This document shows positions 41,101 through 56,100 of a stretch of DNA of 64,000 nucleotides, piece after piece (position 1 is the stretch's first letter; every line of letters starts with the position of its first letter). The DNA comes from Nilaparvata lugens (Eukaryota; Arthropoda; Insecta; Hemiptera; Delphacidae): assembly GCF_014356525.2 (NCBI RefSeq), contig NC_052505.1, forward strand, positions 25,503,432 to 25,567,431, in the 5' to 3' direction. A program made the position numbers and the translations under genes. The notes beneath the pieces were generated by a model. That model made no database searches, was not told the origin of the DNA, and saw only the letters and a program-made list of their open reading frames with translations.

Positions 41101-44100
41101 CCTCCTCCTCCTCCTCCTCCTCCTCCTCCTCCTCCTCCTCCTCCTCCTCCTCCTCCTCCTCCTCCTCCTCCTCCTCATCCTCCTCCTCCTTCTCTTTCTC
41201 CTCCCCCTTTTCATTCTTCTCCTGCTCTTTCTTCTTCTTCTTCTTCTTCTTCTTCTTCTTCTTCTTCTTCTTTCCAGCTTTTTAATTAATGTATGTAATT
41301 ATCATAATAATGATTTTCAATTGATTTTTATGTGAATCATTCCATGTAAAATGTGGTTCATCCGATATAATCGATCCTTTTTTATGTTCCTGCCATGGCT
41401 GGAATCCTATGGATTGTGGAATCCTATGGTAACCCGATTATCGAGGTTCCAGAGTCTAGAGTATTGGAACAACAGCTCGTTTTAGTAGCTAGCTTATTGA
41501 AAATCCTGAAATTGACTTTTATTAGTTACTTATTATAATCGAACCAAAGAAGTATTCCATGAAAGGTCGCATCTATGATGTAACAGTGTCCGATAGAATC
41601 AATAAACTGTAATCTCTTTCTGGCGAGTTTGACATGCAAAACTTTGCAATTGATTGACAAAGTTCCATTTCGAAAAGATTGGATTTTGTTGTCACAAGAA
41701 AGTTTCAGTGCTCTTGGATATTGAATATGGGGATATTGGCTCTGGCGGGTTCATTTTCTGCAAGTTATTCAATTATCTGGTGGAAAGTGGTCGACTATAT
41801 ACCGTAGTTGCCTTCTTTATTACATATTCAAGATCGCAAAGTGCCCTCTCACACTTTTATACTTGTCAAGAACTAAGAATTCTAGAAAATTGATATAGTT
41901 CAATAGAAGAAATACAAAATCCACATCAACTTTGCATTTCTCAATGGAAACTGAGTCAGTTTCAGTTAAATATGAAAAAGAAGTAAAATCCAATTCGTAA
42001 ATTCTCTACAGCTCAAGTGTTTCCTATAAAATATAACACTACAAAATTACTATGGAAATTGTAATATATTCTACTCAAGATATTTTATCAGGAATGTTTG
42101 TCCATTTTTATGTGTATAAATTACAAGAGGGACAACTTGAGATTTGTTTGATTTGGCCTACATTCAAATTCAAACAAATTCTTCAAGGAATAATCATTCT
42201 CTAATATGTTTTCCAATAGCATCCCTTCTCTCTTTTTGTCGAGCCTTGTCTACTTTGAAATTTCCTTCTATGTTTCAGTCAAAAAATGTTACTATTACTA
42301 CAATAATATTTCAATCCAAAAATCCATGGGAATTCTTGAATGTGAACCGTTGAACAGTATCGAAACATTCTACTGATGTGCAATGTTCCTGCAATGTTTG
42401 TGTTTATGCAATGTTTCCTGACCAATGTTCATTTTTGCAAGTGATGATTGGTATCATGTTTCTTTCAAAAAAACCGTTCAAGAATTATTGGAAAAAATCT
42501 TCTAGCACACATATAGCCTTGCAGAAGTATATCAATATCAGAGATTTATTTGAATAATTATCATTATAATAATCACTGATAATTAATCATATTAATATTA
42601 TCAATATCAAAGTGAAAAATGAAAAACCAGTAGACATATTTCGTTTTTTCATTCATTTGTCCTATCTTAGAAAAAGACTCTCACTCACTTGATTGCAAGG
42701 AAATAATGAATATTTTATTAGCAATGTTTCATCTTCCCAATAATGATCAATCCCATTTCAGATTCACACACATACGTAAAAATAGAATAATAGAAATACA
42801 TGTGACGTTTCACTAGAGCTTTGCTCTATCAAGTGATTTCATGTGAAAATTGTGTACCAGCAAAAATGTTTCGCCTTTCTAATCATCGAGCCTATTCCAG
42901 CCACATTTCCACCAACCATTTAAAAGCCTAAAAAGACTTTCAAAGCACTCCACTCACCAGCACTTCGACTTTTCCTATTTATTTTTGCACTTAAATCGTG
43001 AAAAGCTCAGTTAATGACTCTTTCAAATGCCAGGAGTGCACCATGATAATGTGATTCTTCCCAAAGAGATCAACCGGTGAACCTGACTTTTTAGTTTGAT
43101 TAGTTGTTGACTAGAAATACATTGAAACACGTTGCAATTCTGGAACACATTGGATTAGAACAAATCCTCACTGATTAATTTGAATCAGCTTGTTGGACCA
43201 AACTCAGCACTCCAACAAAACAAGGGAAACACTGGACTAAGCTCACAGCTGTTTTCTATCCTCAACTATTACTGCAAACTAACAACATTGTTTGGCAATG
43301 AAACTGATCAATTAGTATCTCAAATCCAATTAAATCAAGTTAAATCCCTCAGCTTGAAAACAGCAATCATTACGCAAGCAATAAGTGTGATATATTGTGG
43401 CATGAATGCTTATTTATTTGTTCCTTCCTTTGTGAAATTAACACGAATTTCAAAGTAATGACTTACAAAATCTAATGAAATACTAATAGTATATTTATGT
43501 AAGTATTACTAAGCACACATAAAGATACTCACTTTGCATATAATATTATAAAACAAATATTTATTCATTTCTTTTTAGTGGAATACACACTTCAAAATAA
43601 ACACATAAATAATGACTTGCTAATGAAATACTAATCGTATCTCATACTATTATTAACAAAATACATGTGATCAATAAATTGTGCAATAATCATTTATTAA
43701 TTTATAATATATATATATGCATATGCATACATAGGCCAAAATTAGAAAAAAAACATAATTTTAAACTTAATATTTCAAATACTAATAGAATTTAGAACGT
43801 TCTGGAGCCACTGACACGCATCTTCTCCAGCATCATGGAGGGCCGACAGCCCTCCATGATAGGAGTATTGTGGACACTCAGATATAAGGTGGTTCATTGA
43901 TTGGATTTGTCCACATTGGCACAGAGGATCAGATGTGTATCCCCATGCTGTCATCAGCTCAGCACACCTTCCCACCTGCGTCCTGAACCGGTTAAGGCCA
44001 CACCACTCTCTACGTCTCAGCTGGGTGCCAGGAACAATGTCATTAGGGTCATCCACAAGGCCTTTGTTCCTGACCTCTCCCTGCAACCATCTCAGTCTCC

Positions 44101-47100
44101 ATAACTCCCTTGCACTTCTAATTTCCTCTTGCTCGTCAAGTCTCAAGTATCTTCTTGACTTGAGGCGCCTTGGTGGAGGGTTAGCCAAATCTCTTGAGAC
44201 TGGGAGATCCTCATGAATGTGTTGTAACTGGGAAATGAACTTGTTCTTCTTCTCCAACCTTCTGAGATCTGGAGGCATGATGTTACTTAGCACAGGCAAC
44301 CACTCAGTCTCTGTTGGTCTCAATGTCCCACTAATCTTCCTCATAGTTTCATTGAAAACTGTATCAATTTTCTCAACATGTCTGCTGCGAGCCCAGACAG
44401 AAGAGCAGTACTCCCCTGTGCTGTACAGAAGTGCAAGACTTGATGTTCGAAGGGCATTCATGTCACAACCCCAGGTTGTTCCCGCAAGTTTGCTGATGAT
44501 ATTTAGCCTTGTCTTCAGTTTATCTCTCACCCCTGCAGATGTTGTCGATATGTGAGGGATCTATCAAGTCTGACTCCTAGGTAACGGGGAGCTTCCTGAT
44601 GAGATATTCTTTTGCCACATAACCTGAGATCAATTGTCTTTTTTGCATGCTGGTTACTGAGATGGAATATTGTTGAGACAGTTTTGGACGGGTTTGGCTT
44701 CAAGAACCACTGCTGGAAGTATTCTGCCATTAACTCTAAGTCCTCATTCAACACAATTTCGAGCTGATCAAAATTTCGACCTTGAGTAACAAGCCCAATG
44801 TCATCGGCATAAATAAACTTGCGTGATTGAGTAACAGGCAGGTCTGCAGTGTAGACATTGAACAAAATTGGTGAAAGAACCGATCCTTGAGGTAAACCAT
44901 TTTGTAATCTTCTTATAGTGCTGAGTTTACCATAAAGAGACACTCTGCATGTACGGTCTCTCAAAATAGCTCCAAAGAGATTGACGGTTGCCTTGCATTT
45001 CAGGATCCTTGCTAACTTCAGAAGAAGACCAGATCTCCACACTGTGTCATATGCTGCACTAAGGTCCAGAAATACGGCTCCTGATTTGAGGTTTCTCTCA
45101 AACCCATGCTCAATGTAAGTTGTGAGCCCCAATACTTGTTCCTCACAACTCCTACCCTCCCTGAAACCAGCCTGCTCCTCTGGCAAACACTCATCCATTC
45201 TGCTCCCTACTCTTGTCAGTAGGACTCGTTCAAAAAGTTTGTACACAACTGACAACAGGGCTATTGGTCTATAGCTTTTTGGGTCTCTTTGATCTTTTCC
45301 TGGCTTCAATACTGCTACGACCTTTGTTTGTTTCCAGGATTTGGGGAGCTCAGCTCTAGCCATTACTTCAGAAAAATACTTTGAGAGCCACATTATAGCT
45401 TTTGGTCCCAAATTCTTGATAAACTCAGGCAGAACTCCATCAACTCCTGGTGCTCTATTGCCTTTCATCTTTTTAATGGCAGCTATAATCTCTTCAGAAC
45501 TTACCAACTCAGCCAAAAAGGATTGTTGCATGCAGTTAATTTATTAGTTTCATTAATTTATAATGAAATTACACATGGCTAGAGTGAGTATTATTTCGAA
45601 AGAAATACAGGAATCAGTTCTTGTGAATTAATTATTTTTTCGAAAATGACGAACCAATTCCTGTATTCCTTTCGAAATAATACTCACGAAATGATGCTTA
45701 ATGATTGGGGCATGGTTGATCATTGGTATATCCATTATTGGTGCATGCATGTTGATTGCGTCACAACTTGTGAGCTCAACAACAATGGAATTTAGGGAAA
45801 GCTGTGACCTTGCTCTTTAGGTTATTCGGTATTTGGAAATGTCACTCAAATGTCCGAAACAGGAATAATGCTTGTTCTTCTCGATGGGACAAAACCGGCG
45901 TGTGTGATTTCAATATTCTCTCGATCATTCGAAAATCTGTATTCGACTGCACATGATACCTTGTAGATTTTTCCCTATTGAGTCTCGAAGATAGATTGAA
46001 AAAATATTGGCTCAATGAGAATGTATCCCATATTCAACTCGGAGAGTTAGATATTCAGGGGCCTCGGTAAAAGCTTTCAAAGAGAGGAACAAATCCAACT
46101 GTTCAAAAACATCTCAATTCAATGATATTTCAATCTAATTTTTTGATTTAATAATTAAATCTTAATTTAAAAAAATATTTCTCAAGGAAGTGTACAGTTG
46201 GATTTATTTCTCAAATCTACTTGTTTCAAAATAAAATATAAAATCTCCAGTCATTTCTTCCAAATTATCCTGCAATATCAATATTAATATTACTGAGCAT
46301 CAAATCTGCCGGCCAGGATAGCCGATACTACTAAAACGTTGCACCCTCCACCCTTCAGTCTGCTAGCGCTAACCTGGTCGTGCGTTCGAATATACCGCCG
46401 GTAGGCATGGACCCTTAATCATCTCATCAAATCGCCCTCGTTTTTCCATCACCCACGCACAAGCAAAGAAACTCATATTTTGACCTCATCCACAATAAAA
46501 AAATCTTTCTAGATTTAGCGGGACAATCCTGTAATGCATTTTATTAAAAAAAAAATTGATTGATTGTTCTAGTCATCAAATTAAGTGACTCCTGTACATT
46601 CGTACAAACTGACAATGATGAATAGGAATAAATTCAACATATTTTGGACAGTAGACAAAGCTGAAATGATATATGTTCCCACATTCATCTATTTGAATTT
46701 AAATCCATATAATTCTATTCATAACTCATATAAAAATTTTATCACACCAACAGCTTGCAAATAGAATACTCCAACATTTATCCTCTGTATAACAAATTCA
46801 ATTTACCAATGGAATTCGGGAAAGCGTTTCCCTTGTCTTTCCCGCAACTCGCCTATGATTCTAGCATGCTAGCGTCAAACAGTACCCACCTCTCTACCTA
46901 ATATTTACCTATTTACATATTATACTACTGTATATATCGCACCTCTATGTAAACATAATATAAATATACAGGTCCCGTTTAGATGCCACAGTCTCAGTCA
47001 AACCAATTCTACCTACTGCCATTCCTTGTTGTATACCTATTTATGTACAAACCCATTATATAGTACAGTACCTTTATTTATATTTATATATCATATGCTG

Positions 47101-50100
47101 TGCTTCTATATAGATATACATGGACTAGTCCACCTGAATACTGCAGTCTCATTCAACCAATCGCGTGTTGCGTCGTGTTTAGTTTCATTTCAAGCTCTGA
47201 TCCAGTAGGAAACTACCGACACACCGAAATCAGTAGGCTAAGCAAGCAGAGGTGCATGGACTGATGGAATGCCTGGGCTCTGAATTATTAAAACGCCCGA
47301 AACTGACGTAAACGTGACGCTCTTTGGTGCGATGTCGTGTCGTGACATGTCGTTTCTATACTGTGTGTATAGATATCTACTCTGTATGTATAGAGACGGG
47401 AAGGAATCGAATCGCAAGGAGCTCAAAGCGAAGGATCGGCAACTCTATGGTGTGATTGACTGGAAACTGTTTAGCAGTCTTCCTTGTGAAAGAGCATCAA
47501 TGCTTCCATTCAACTAAGGCTGACAGTGTGAAGAGGATCATACTGGATATGGTACATGATCAACTTGAGGAACGACACAAGTTTGTATAAGCAGCAAGCT
47601 AGAATCCTAGTCGTGCAAAGACTCTAGTATAAACAGTGCGTCGTCTTCAGGGAAACTGCGTACTATAGTCAACCGCACGAAAACAGTCCGATGGAAATTG
47701 GAACGGCTGAGTACCTCCTCACCCCCCGCACCCATAGACGAAGCCAATTTGTCAGGTGTATTGAAAAAATATAATTAATCCTCATTTAAAATCAGCTGTG
47801 GACAACGTTGATCAACTCTTTTTGGCAACGTTGCACTAATCTGTTCTAATTTCCATCGGAATATTTTGTGCGGTTGACTTTTTTGTAGTGTAGATAGCTG
47901 CAATCAGGGTAATATTTGATTAAACCCCACAAATCGCGTTTCAAACCCCTTCCATATGGTATGTTGATCTTATTTCGAATTCAATTGAAATCTCTGAATT
48001 GAACTCGATTGAATTTAATCTGAAAGAAATGTGAGACTAGGATTTAGGTATAATTCGAGAAATAGCTATATATATATATATATATATATATGAAAATGAA
48101 TGTCTATTTGTATTTTGTTTATTTGTTTGTTGCCTATAGACTTGAAACCTACTAGACAGAACGGCATGAAACTTTGGGAATATGTTGTGTGAATATTGGG
48201 GATGGTTTCTGACCAGAAATTTTAATATGGGGGCTAATAATAATAATTATTTGTTAATCCATTTTACAGACTTATGTTTTCGAAATTTTCGGCCGAGCGG
48301 CCACCGATGAACGAGAAGATGATCATGATTCAAAATCATATTGTGATTAATATGATTCAGCATCTTAAGTTACCAACTGTAATAAACACGTCATCCAGTG
48401 GTAAATTGCTTAGTGGTATTAAAACGGTAGTCTGGAGTTGAAGTGTAGTTGATTGGTACCAGCTGTAGACCTATACAATTAATTATCTCTCCCCTATCAT
48501 TGAAAAACTGGAAAATGTTGGAGAAGAATTATTCACCTCATGAAAGAGAGTTGTTCGTATTGCATCCATTCATTGCTGAAGAATGACAGAATAATTTACA
48601 TTTTTTTTAAAATTTAGCTTAGCTGATATTCACTCTGAAATGAAAGATGGAAAAAATAAGGAATTCTGTGTAATTCATCGTTCATCGCATTCCTGGACCA
48701 TCTATTGACAATTAACAACTATGAAAACATAAAATTAATCTTTGAAGCACTGATTCAACCTATCTATTTTTTTTAATTCAACACTTTACTGATAGATATT
48801 ACTACCAATTGATTGAAAAGAATATCTTTTCGGAATAATAAATATGTTGCATAACTATAAGCACATATGAAGTCCGTATTGAGATGTAAATGATAATATT
48901 GATTGTCAGATAAATTTCATGATCCAAATAAAGTCAAGTGTGACATGAGATACATTGACTTTTTGGCGGTATGAAGTTCGCCTGTTAAGCTAGTTTGAGA
49001 TAAAACATAGAAATGTGAATGATATCCAGTCTGAGGACTGCTTCATTTAACTCTGAGGGCTATAGTGATAATTTTATTCCTCATGATCATTAATGGAATT
49101 CGATCTCAATTCAAGATCGGATGTGAAACTTGCCAAATAGTGAAATAACAGTCTTCTACTCATGAAGTGGAAGATCAAATTGACAATAATTGCATCAGAA
49201 TTACTTTGGTACGATATAAATTATTCTCGCCTAATAGCACAGTTTATTGGGCATACATAGAAAACGAAAATGAGTTGATATAAAATTATAATAGAACTTA
49301 ACTTCATTGAATTTGAAGCTGAATATTTGAATAACTGGGCAAGGTTTTCACACAATAATTACAGAGAGATAGCCTACAAAATGTTAAATTCAAACAGCAA
49401 TCCCACACTCTTATTTCCAAATCGTCATCCATTAATTAATTCAAAACAGTTATCTCACACCGCTTTGACTAGTAATGACCTGAAATGCGTGAATAAATAA
49501 TAATTATAGAGAAGAGAATGAAATAACACTGGAAAATGAATTCATCAGTGAGAAAATTGGAAAGTTTATGGTTTGTTTTTCCGTTTAACAACTACCGTAC
49601 CAAACTGGTGTTGATTACATTGAATGTATGCAAAACAGCCTTGCCAAGACTGTTATATGTAATTAGTGCAAGTTTCCTACTGATTTTCCGAAAGAGTGAG
49701 CTTTATTGATGAATATTAATTTGTGTGGGTGTAAGGATTTACAAATAACATTAATTGAATTGCATATCAACGACTATTAGATACCATTTTGTTGTGATAA
49801 AATAATGTTGATTATAATGATTTCAATAGAATGTATTAAAAACTGGATATTAGGCTATAGATATAGGCTAGGGAAAAATTAAAAAAAGTGAGAATAAGAT
49901 AAAGAGAAGTGAGAGGCTGAAAAATTCAGTGAAAAGATTTCACTCACTAGAATGAAAAAGTTGGATAAGTTCTTTCGATGAAACAATGTCCACTGCAGAA
50001 AAGAAAAATTCTGTCACACCTCTCTATGATCAGAGACTAAATAAAGATTTATCTAGTCTATGATAAACTAATTTCTATTCAGTCTATGATAGATTAATGT

Positions 50101-53100
50101 TTATTCTTTCTCTGCTATGGTTTTCTATACTTCTATGACGGCCGGGTTGGTCGGTAAGGGTTGGTAGTAAGTGCTAAGGAGGGTTACAAACTTCATCTAC
50201 CATCGCCTGGTTCGTGGGTTCGAATCCCGCCGATGGCTTGAACGTTCGATCATCTCGTCAATTTATTAACATAATTGTTATTTACCAACGCACTTCCAAT
50301 TACCCACAAACATGCGAAAAACTCATGTGGGCGTCATTCGCATTCCGCGATAAAAAAACTGAAACAGCTTTGAATCTCCGATCAGTCTTTTATTAGTGGA
50401 GACTATCCTATCTAAAAACATTATTAGATTCCAAGAAGCTTTGACCACTTTTCTATTGCAAACTAACATTCTCATAATTCAAATTATGCACCTTTGCCGA
50501 TTAAACATAATAGGGAAATCTCTTTAGAAATTTCTCAATCTAATAAATTATGAAATAAACTATTCAAGAATATTCTATTATGATAATATTAGTTCATATT
50601 CACCAATAAAAATTGGGAGAATAGATTAGATAAGATAATCGTCAACTATATACACAGCCTATTGAATAAGCGTAGGGAGTTTCTAGTTTTGAAATAAGGC
50701 TTGTGTCGTTGTTTATTTGTGGTTTTTTCGTTCATTCGACAACAACTTTCAAATGATTTCATCATTCAACTTGGAATTTTCAACACATATTCTTTGAACA
50801 TTTTACAGATTGAGTTCGTTGACCAACGAATTGACTCGTTATTTCGTTGTTTTTGAGGATATAACAGTATATAGTACATGACATGAGAGAAAATCATAGT
50901 AATATTGATCATTACAAATAACATATCACCTGTAAGCTGAATTATTAAATTGCATGCAATGAGCATAATCCAATGCCATTTGAACTATTTCTTCTGACTT
51001 TCCACTGCTAACAGAATATCAGCGTGATTTTGAGCGAGTTCTCCAGCCCGGGAAGCTGGAATTCGAAGCTGAGAAATACCTATTCACATTAACTTTATTT
51101 TTCAAGGGCAAAGAGAGCAATTAGCTGATAAGATTCCTTGAAAAATCTGATGAGAAGATGCTTGCTTGATAGAATATCCAGAGCACTTTCACTAATTGCC
51201 AATGTGAGAAATCACGTCAACATCGAGTCACAAAGAAGAATATTCCAAGAAATTTCAACGTCAACATCAAATTTATCATCGCAATGTGTGGGGTTTCCAA
51301 GAATCTAAGTTCTTATTGTTTATTAAGTTCAGTCCACTCTCTCACAGCGGTCACAAAAATAGTCCAACTCAGGAATCTATGCAATTCTCCTCTCGAGACT
51401 CACCATAGCAGATATAGCAAGAGCAAGAGATAGCTGAGACTAAAGCATAAAGGGTATTATGATAGCCTTGAAAAACCCACGCTCCACCATTTCTATGAAA
51501 GTCGACGAAAGCACAAGAATTCTTTAACTTAGGGGAGGGGGAGAGAGCAAATAATGCTTTTTCAAGTTCAAATAGTAGGTGGGCTGACATGAAAGTCAAT
51601 GAAAACTCTACAATTTTGACCCTGGAGGAAAACGCATAATACTAAACTTTTTAGTCGGATACAGCCAGTGGATACAAGGGATACCGAGGTTTGACAGATT
51701 GTGGTAGTACCGAACCGTGAAATTAAGCGGCAGATGAATAAAGAAGCTTCCTGCTCTCTCTAACTCTCTTTGTCAGTATTCTTCTCTCCCCTCCCCTCTG
51801 TACCTATCTTTTTTCTATCTCACTTGTCAGTTTCCAAATTTCTCCTCAGCCCTCCTCTTCTAATCCATAACGTGAGTGAACCTGAAACACCTTGAAGTAT
51901 ACTGAAATAGCTTACAGGTAGATAGGTCCCATTCAATTGTTACGGTACTGGAACTTATCTGTATGGATGCACAACAAATGTACTAAACTTTTACTAATTC
52001 ATACACTATTATTCAGTAACTGCACGTTATAGAAAGCATTAGTTTATGTGCCACAAATCACTGTCGAATAATTTTTATTAGGACAAGCTCATTTTCAAGA
52101 CGCCATTCCATCAGATCCCATCGTTTGAAAATGCCATCTTGTGGAAGAGTTCTCGACCAATGAGATACAAGGTATGTTGAGTACTGTCTCTACATGTCAC
52201 ACAGCTTCAGCCAATCACATGCGAGCACGCATTGTAAAGCACGCCCACATCATCATTTTATCCGATAACTCCTTCCACACTTCATAATAGCTTCTCTCTC
52301 GTTATTCTGAGACGCCATTTGGTTTTGGAGAAACAAATTTCATTAATCAGATGCCAGTATTGTAAAGCACGCCCACATTACCATTGTATCCGCTTAATCC
52401 TTACACACTCCGTAATACCTCCTCTCTCATTATTCGGAGACTCGTATCGAGTTATCTGGTGTTTATTAGAAAACCCACTATTTTAAATTATGTGGAATTG
52501 ATTCAAATTTATGTGAATAGATTAACCAAATCTTCAATACTTTATAATTATAGTTTAATACAATTTAGGAGAAATGTAAGAAACCGATAGAGACAGCTAC
52601 TGTTGAGATTTAAGTTACTTTTGTGGCAAAGTTAAGTTAATGCCTGCAAATCTGCTACTGCACTTTTTAGAAATGTTATACGATCAAACTCGGATAAATT
52701 CAAAACTTGAGGTTGTAAAAACTATCAAACTCTCATCCCTTATAATTTTGGTAGCGTCTCACGCTTAGAGTAAGACATGAAACTTGGCTCTCAAAGTTTG
52801 TGGGTTATCAAATTATTTCCAGTCTGCAAAGTATCTCTCAAAAATGAAAATATTTTTCTACTAGGCTACTTCCGTCCTTGGATGCAATTTCAAAACATTC
52901 ATAGTGGAAGTAAATGTGTTTAGAAAAGCTTTTAGCAGCGGTTGGAAAATGTTACATCCAAGAGAGATATGATAAGCAATGCTAAACCAAAGCTCATCTC
53001 ATCTTTCATAAGATTCCAACAAGATGAGAAGTGAAAAAAATTGATGAAATGAATAAAGTGATCTAAAGAGAAACTGGAAACATGATTTTCCAGAATTATC

Positions 53101-56100
53101 TTATTGAAATTTGCTCTTGAATATTGTCGAAGAGTGAAGAAAGAGATATCTGGAAGCATGCTTCTAGTGAATCATCTTTTTCAAATTTTTCTTGAACATT
53201 GTCCTCAATAATTTCTTCATTCATTTATAAAACTTACATAGTACAAAATTGTATAATATAGATTAACCAACGTCAACTAAAGCCCTGTAAACACTAACAT
53301 AAGAGCTGACGATTCTTTAATGGTGTTCCCTTCTGCACTACAGAACAGAAATTCATTGGGAAACAGACCTTATTATAGTGCACACAAATTCACAAGGAAG
53401 AGATACCAGTCTCCCATACACTTAGATGGAAACATTGACTCGCAAAACTATAATAATTATTAATTCTGTTTGTAAAGTTTTTGAAGACGATAGAAAAGAA
53501 CTTGTCAGGCTCACAAGTTCACACTTCTTATTTTGATGGATATCAATATTATTGGTAGTTCATCCAATAAATTACTATTATGCATTTAAAAGCATTTCAA
53601 TAATTCAGTCACTTGTCTACTCAATCTTCACTGAACAGAAGAACCGATTTTCAGATGAAAATGACTGATCCTTCCGTTTTATGAAATCTGAATAATGATA
53701 CTTGAATCTGATTCCTTTTAACTCTGATTTCTCAATTTCTCCCTGGAACGCCCATGCTCCATGATTAATATCAGGTTTCCAACTGGTAATCATTAAGCAT
53801 TTACTTACATTTGAATTTCATTCTCTTCATTGCACTCTCATAATCCTAAGTTCAGGCTATCTTCACTTTTAGCAGGCTTTGATTAATATTTTTTATGTTA
53901 GCAGTGGCGTAGCCCGAAAAAGAGGCCCACAAATCCAAGTAACACCCCCTCTCGCTCATCAAATATCAAATTCTACTGGTGAAGTCTATAAGGAGCCCAA
54001 AGTTTTTGGACAACCCCCATTTCAAAATCCTGGCTATGCTAATGAATGTTTGATTAACTTACATTGAGCTATATCACGGTTTGGCATGTTGAATTTTTGT
54101 TCTTGTTAAATTATGTTCACGTGTTGTTCGTTGATGAACTCGTTGACTGTTAGTGATTTGATGGATAAAAAAATGAAAGAGTAAATTTGAATGAGTGATA
54201 CCTTTCGTTTGGATTTGATAGAGTCGGCCTGACGTTGAGTGAGCACTCCAATAGCTCTGCTGCCCCACAGTTCGCGGCCCATGGCTGTGTAGCAGCCCAC
54301 CATTGCTGTCATCGGCACTATGTACGTCAACAGGAACAGCACTATGTTGTATCTGTGTGAGAAAAATCACAAATATCAGTCGAAATTGCTAAATAAGTTC
54401 ACGAGACAACATCACAACTAGGAGGCCTATAACTCTACTATCAGTAGCTAATGTCAGGATAAGAAACATTGGGTGGCTCTATTGGATGTTAGATAGATGA
54501 GATAGTAGTCTATTTGAATGATGATGATGGTATAATTTCAATGAAAAATTGTCTATAAATTAATTTTATTGAATTTCAATTGTTTATAACTGTATCGTGC
54601 TTCGGAGATATGTTTACTTTTGGATAGCGACAATCAATTTTAGATTCTGACAATCAAATTATTGAGACTAAACAGTCAAGTGAATGGTAAGGCAACCGTA
54701 TGTAAATATTTGATGAATCAATATTTTATTGGGAAATTCTAGAATATCGTTCGATAATTTAGTCGTTAATGGTCCACAGTAATGTTGTAATAATAATATA
54801 CAGGTAGTTTCCAATAATAATAATAAAAAAAAAAAAATTAAGATGAAATAAAAGCTCTAGTATGGAATCCTAACTAACTCACTAATTCCTCAACTAACCC
54901 ACATACCTACATAAATCCTTTTCTTCTTATCTTGTATTGCCGTTTGTTCTTTGCTCTTCTTTCTAAATCTGTAAAGGTTATATTAATTTATTTCTCTAAA
55001 CTCCACTACTCAACTATTTTAGTCACAAAATATCACAGTATAATGATACTTGTCCCACACACAAGTCTAAGACTCATGTGGGACTATTTCCTTTGTTGTT
55101 GTGTCGGTGCAAATCAATAATGTATTTTGTAAGTTATATTTCGTATAGGCTAATAGGCTAGTTGTTTTGGGCCATCGGTTGGTGGCTGTGTCGTGGTTAA
55201 TAAATAATATACAGTATAGTGGGCATGTTCGCGATGCAGTCGTCGACCGATGGCTCGCAATTTTGAATAACAGAATTGCAAGTTTTGTTAATTTTTTGCA
55301 AGACTTGCAAACTTTTTATGGCTTAGCAATAATATTCTAGGTCGATAATGCAATAAATCTTTGTAAATTGATATTTATTCCTTTATACTGAAAGCATATA
55401 TCTATGTATTCTTGTGCACTGTATATGACAATAAAGAATTATTGAATTGAATTACAAGCTGACACCATAGAGAAAAGATACCATTACGCTATCTTTTCTC
55501 TATGTTGATACTAATGTAAAATAAAAGTAATTCAGACTAAGCAAACGAATTGAATTGAAAAAGCGTGTAGGAAATGGACTAATAGTAGGTAAAATATGGA
55601 TTTGGGATACCAATTGGACTTGTTAGTTATATTATGTTGAATAACTAAAATGTAACTTTTAATGATTAAGCAAGCTAAGTTTCTACCTATATCTATCAAA
55701 TCGTTGATACTAGGAGATTAAATACAGTAGCTAGAATTGAACAGACAAATCAATAGGAAACCGTGCAAAACATGGATGAGTAAATCGAGTATTTTGGGAT
55801 GGCAATTAATTATTGGATTTTTCAATTATTGGGTGCGTGTTGCTGCATGGTAATAGGTGGCAGGGCGCTAATCAGGCTTCTCGTGCCTATATTTTATCAG
55901 ACTGATTGATTCATGGCACAAACTTCGCTGAAATCAACAACAGCCTCGAATTACTGCCTCTAATTAACCTCAATTTACACACTGATCAAAGTTGGTGTGG
56001 CCCGGCTCCAGCTTCAGAGCCGATTGGCGGAACGGGGGAACGTGGGTACTAGAGAGGGAGGAAAGGGGAACGTGGAAAACAGGGTAACGGGGGGAAAGAT

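Noticed and set aside
40920..41289. Poly-Ser, poly-Pro and poly-Arg frames
   Set aside because: All are translations of the (TCC)n/(TTC)n microsatellite.
43180..43458. 92-codon plus-strand frame
   Set aside because: Gln/Leu/Ser-rich with no family match and no acceptor or donor of note. Treated as chance.
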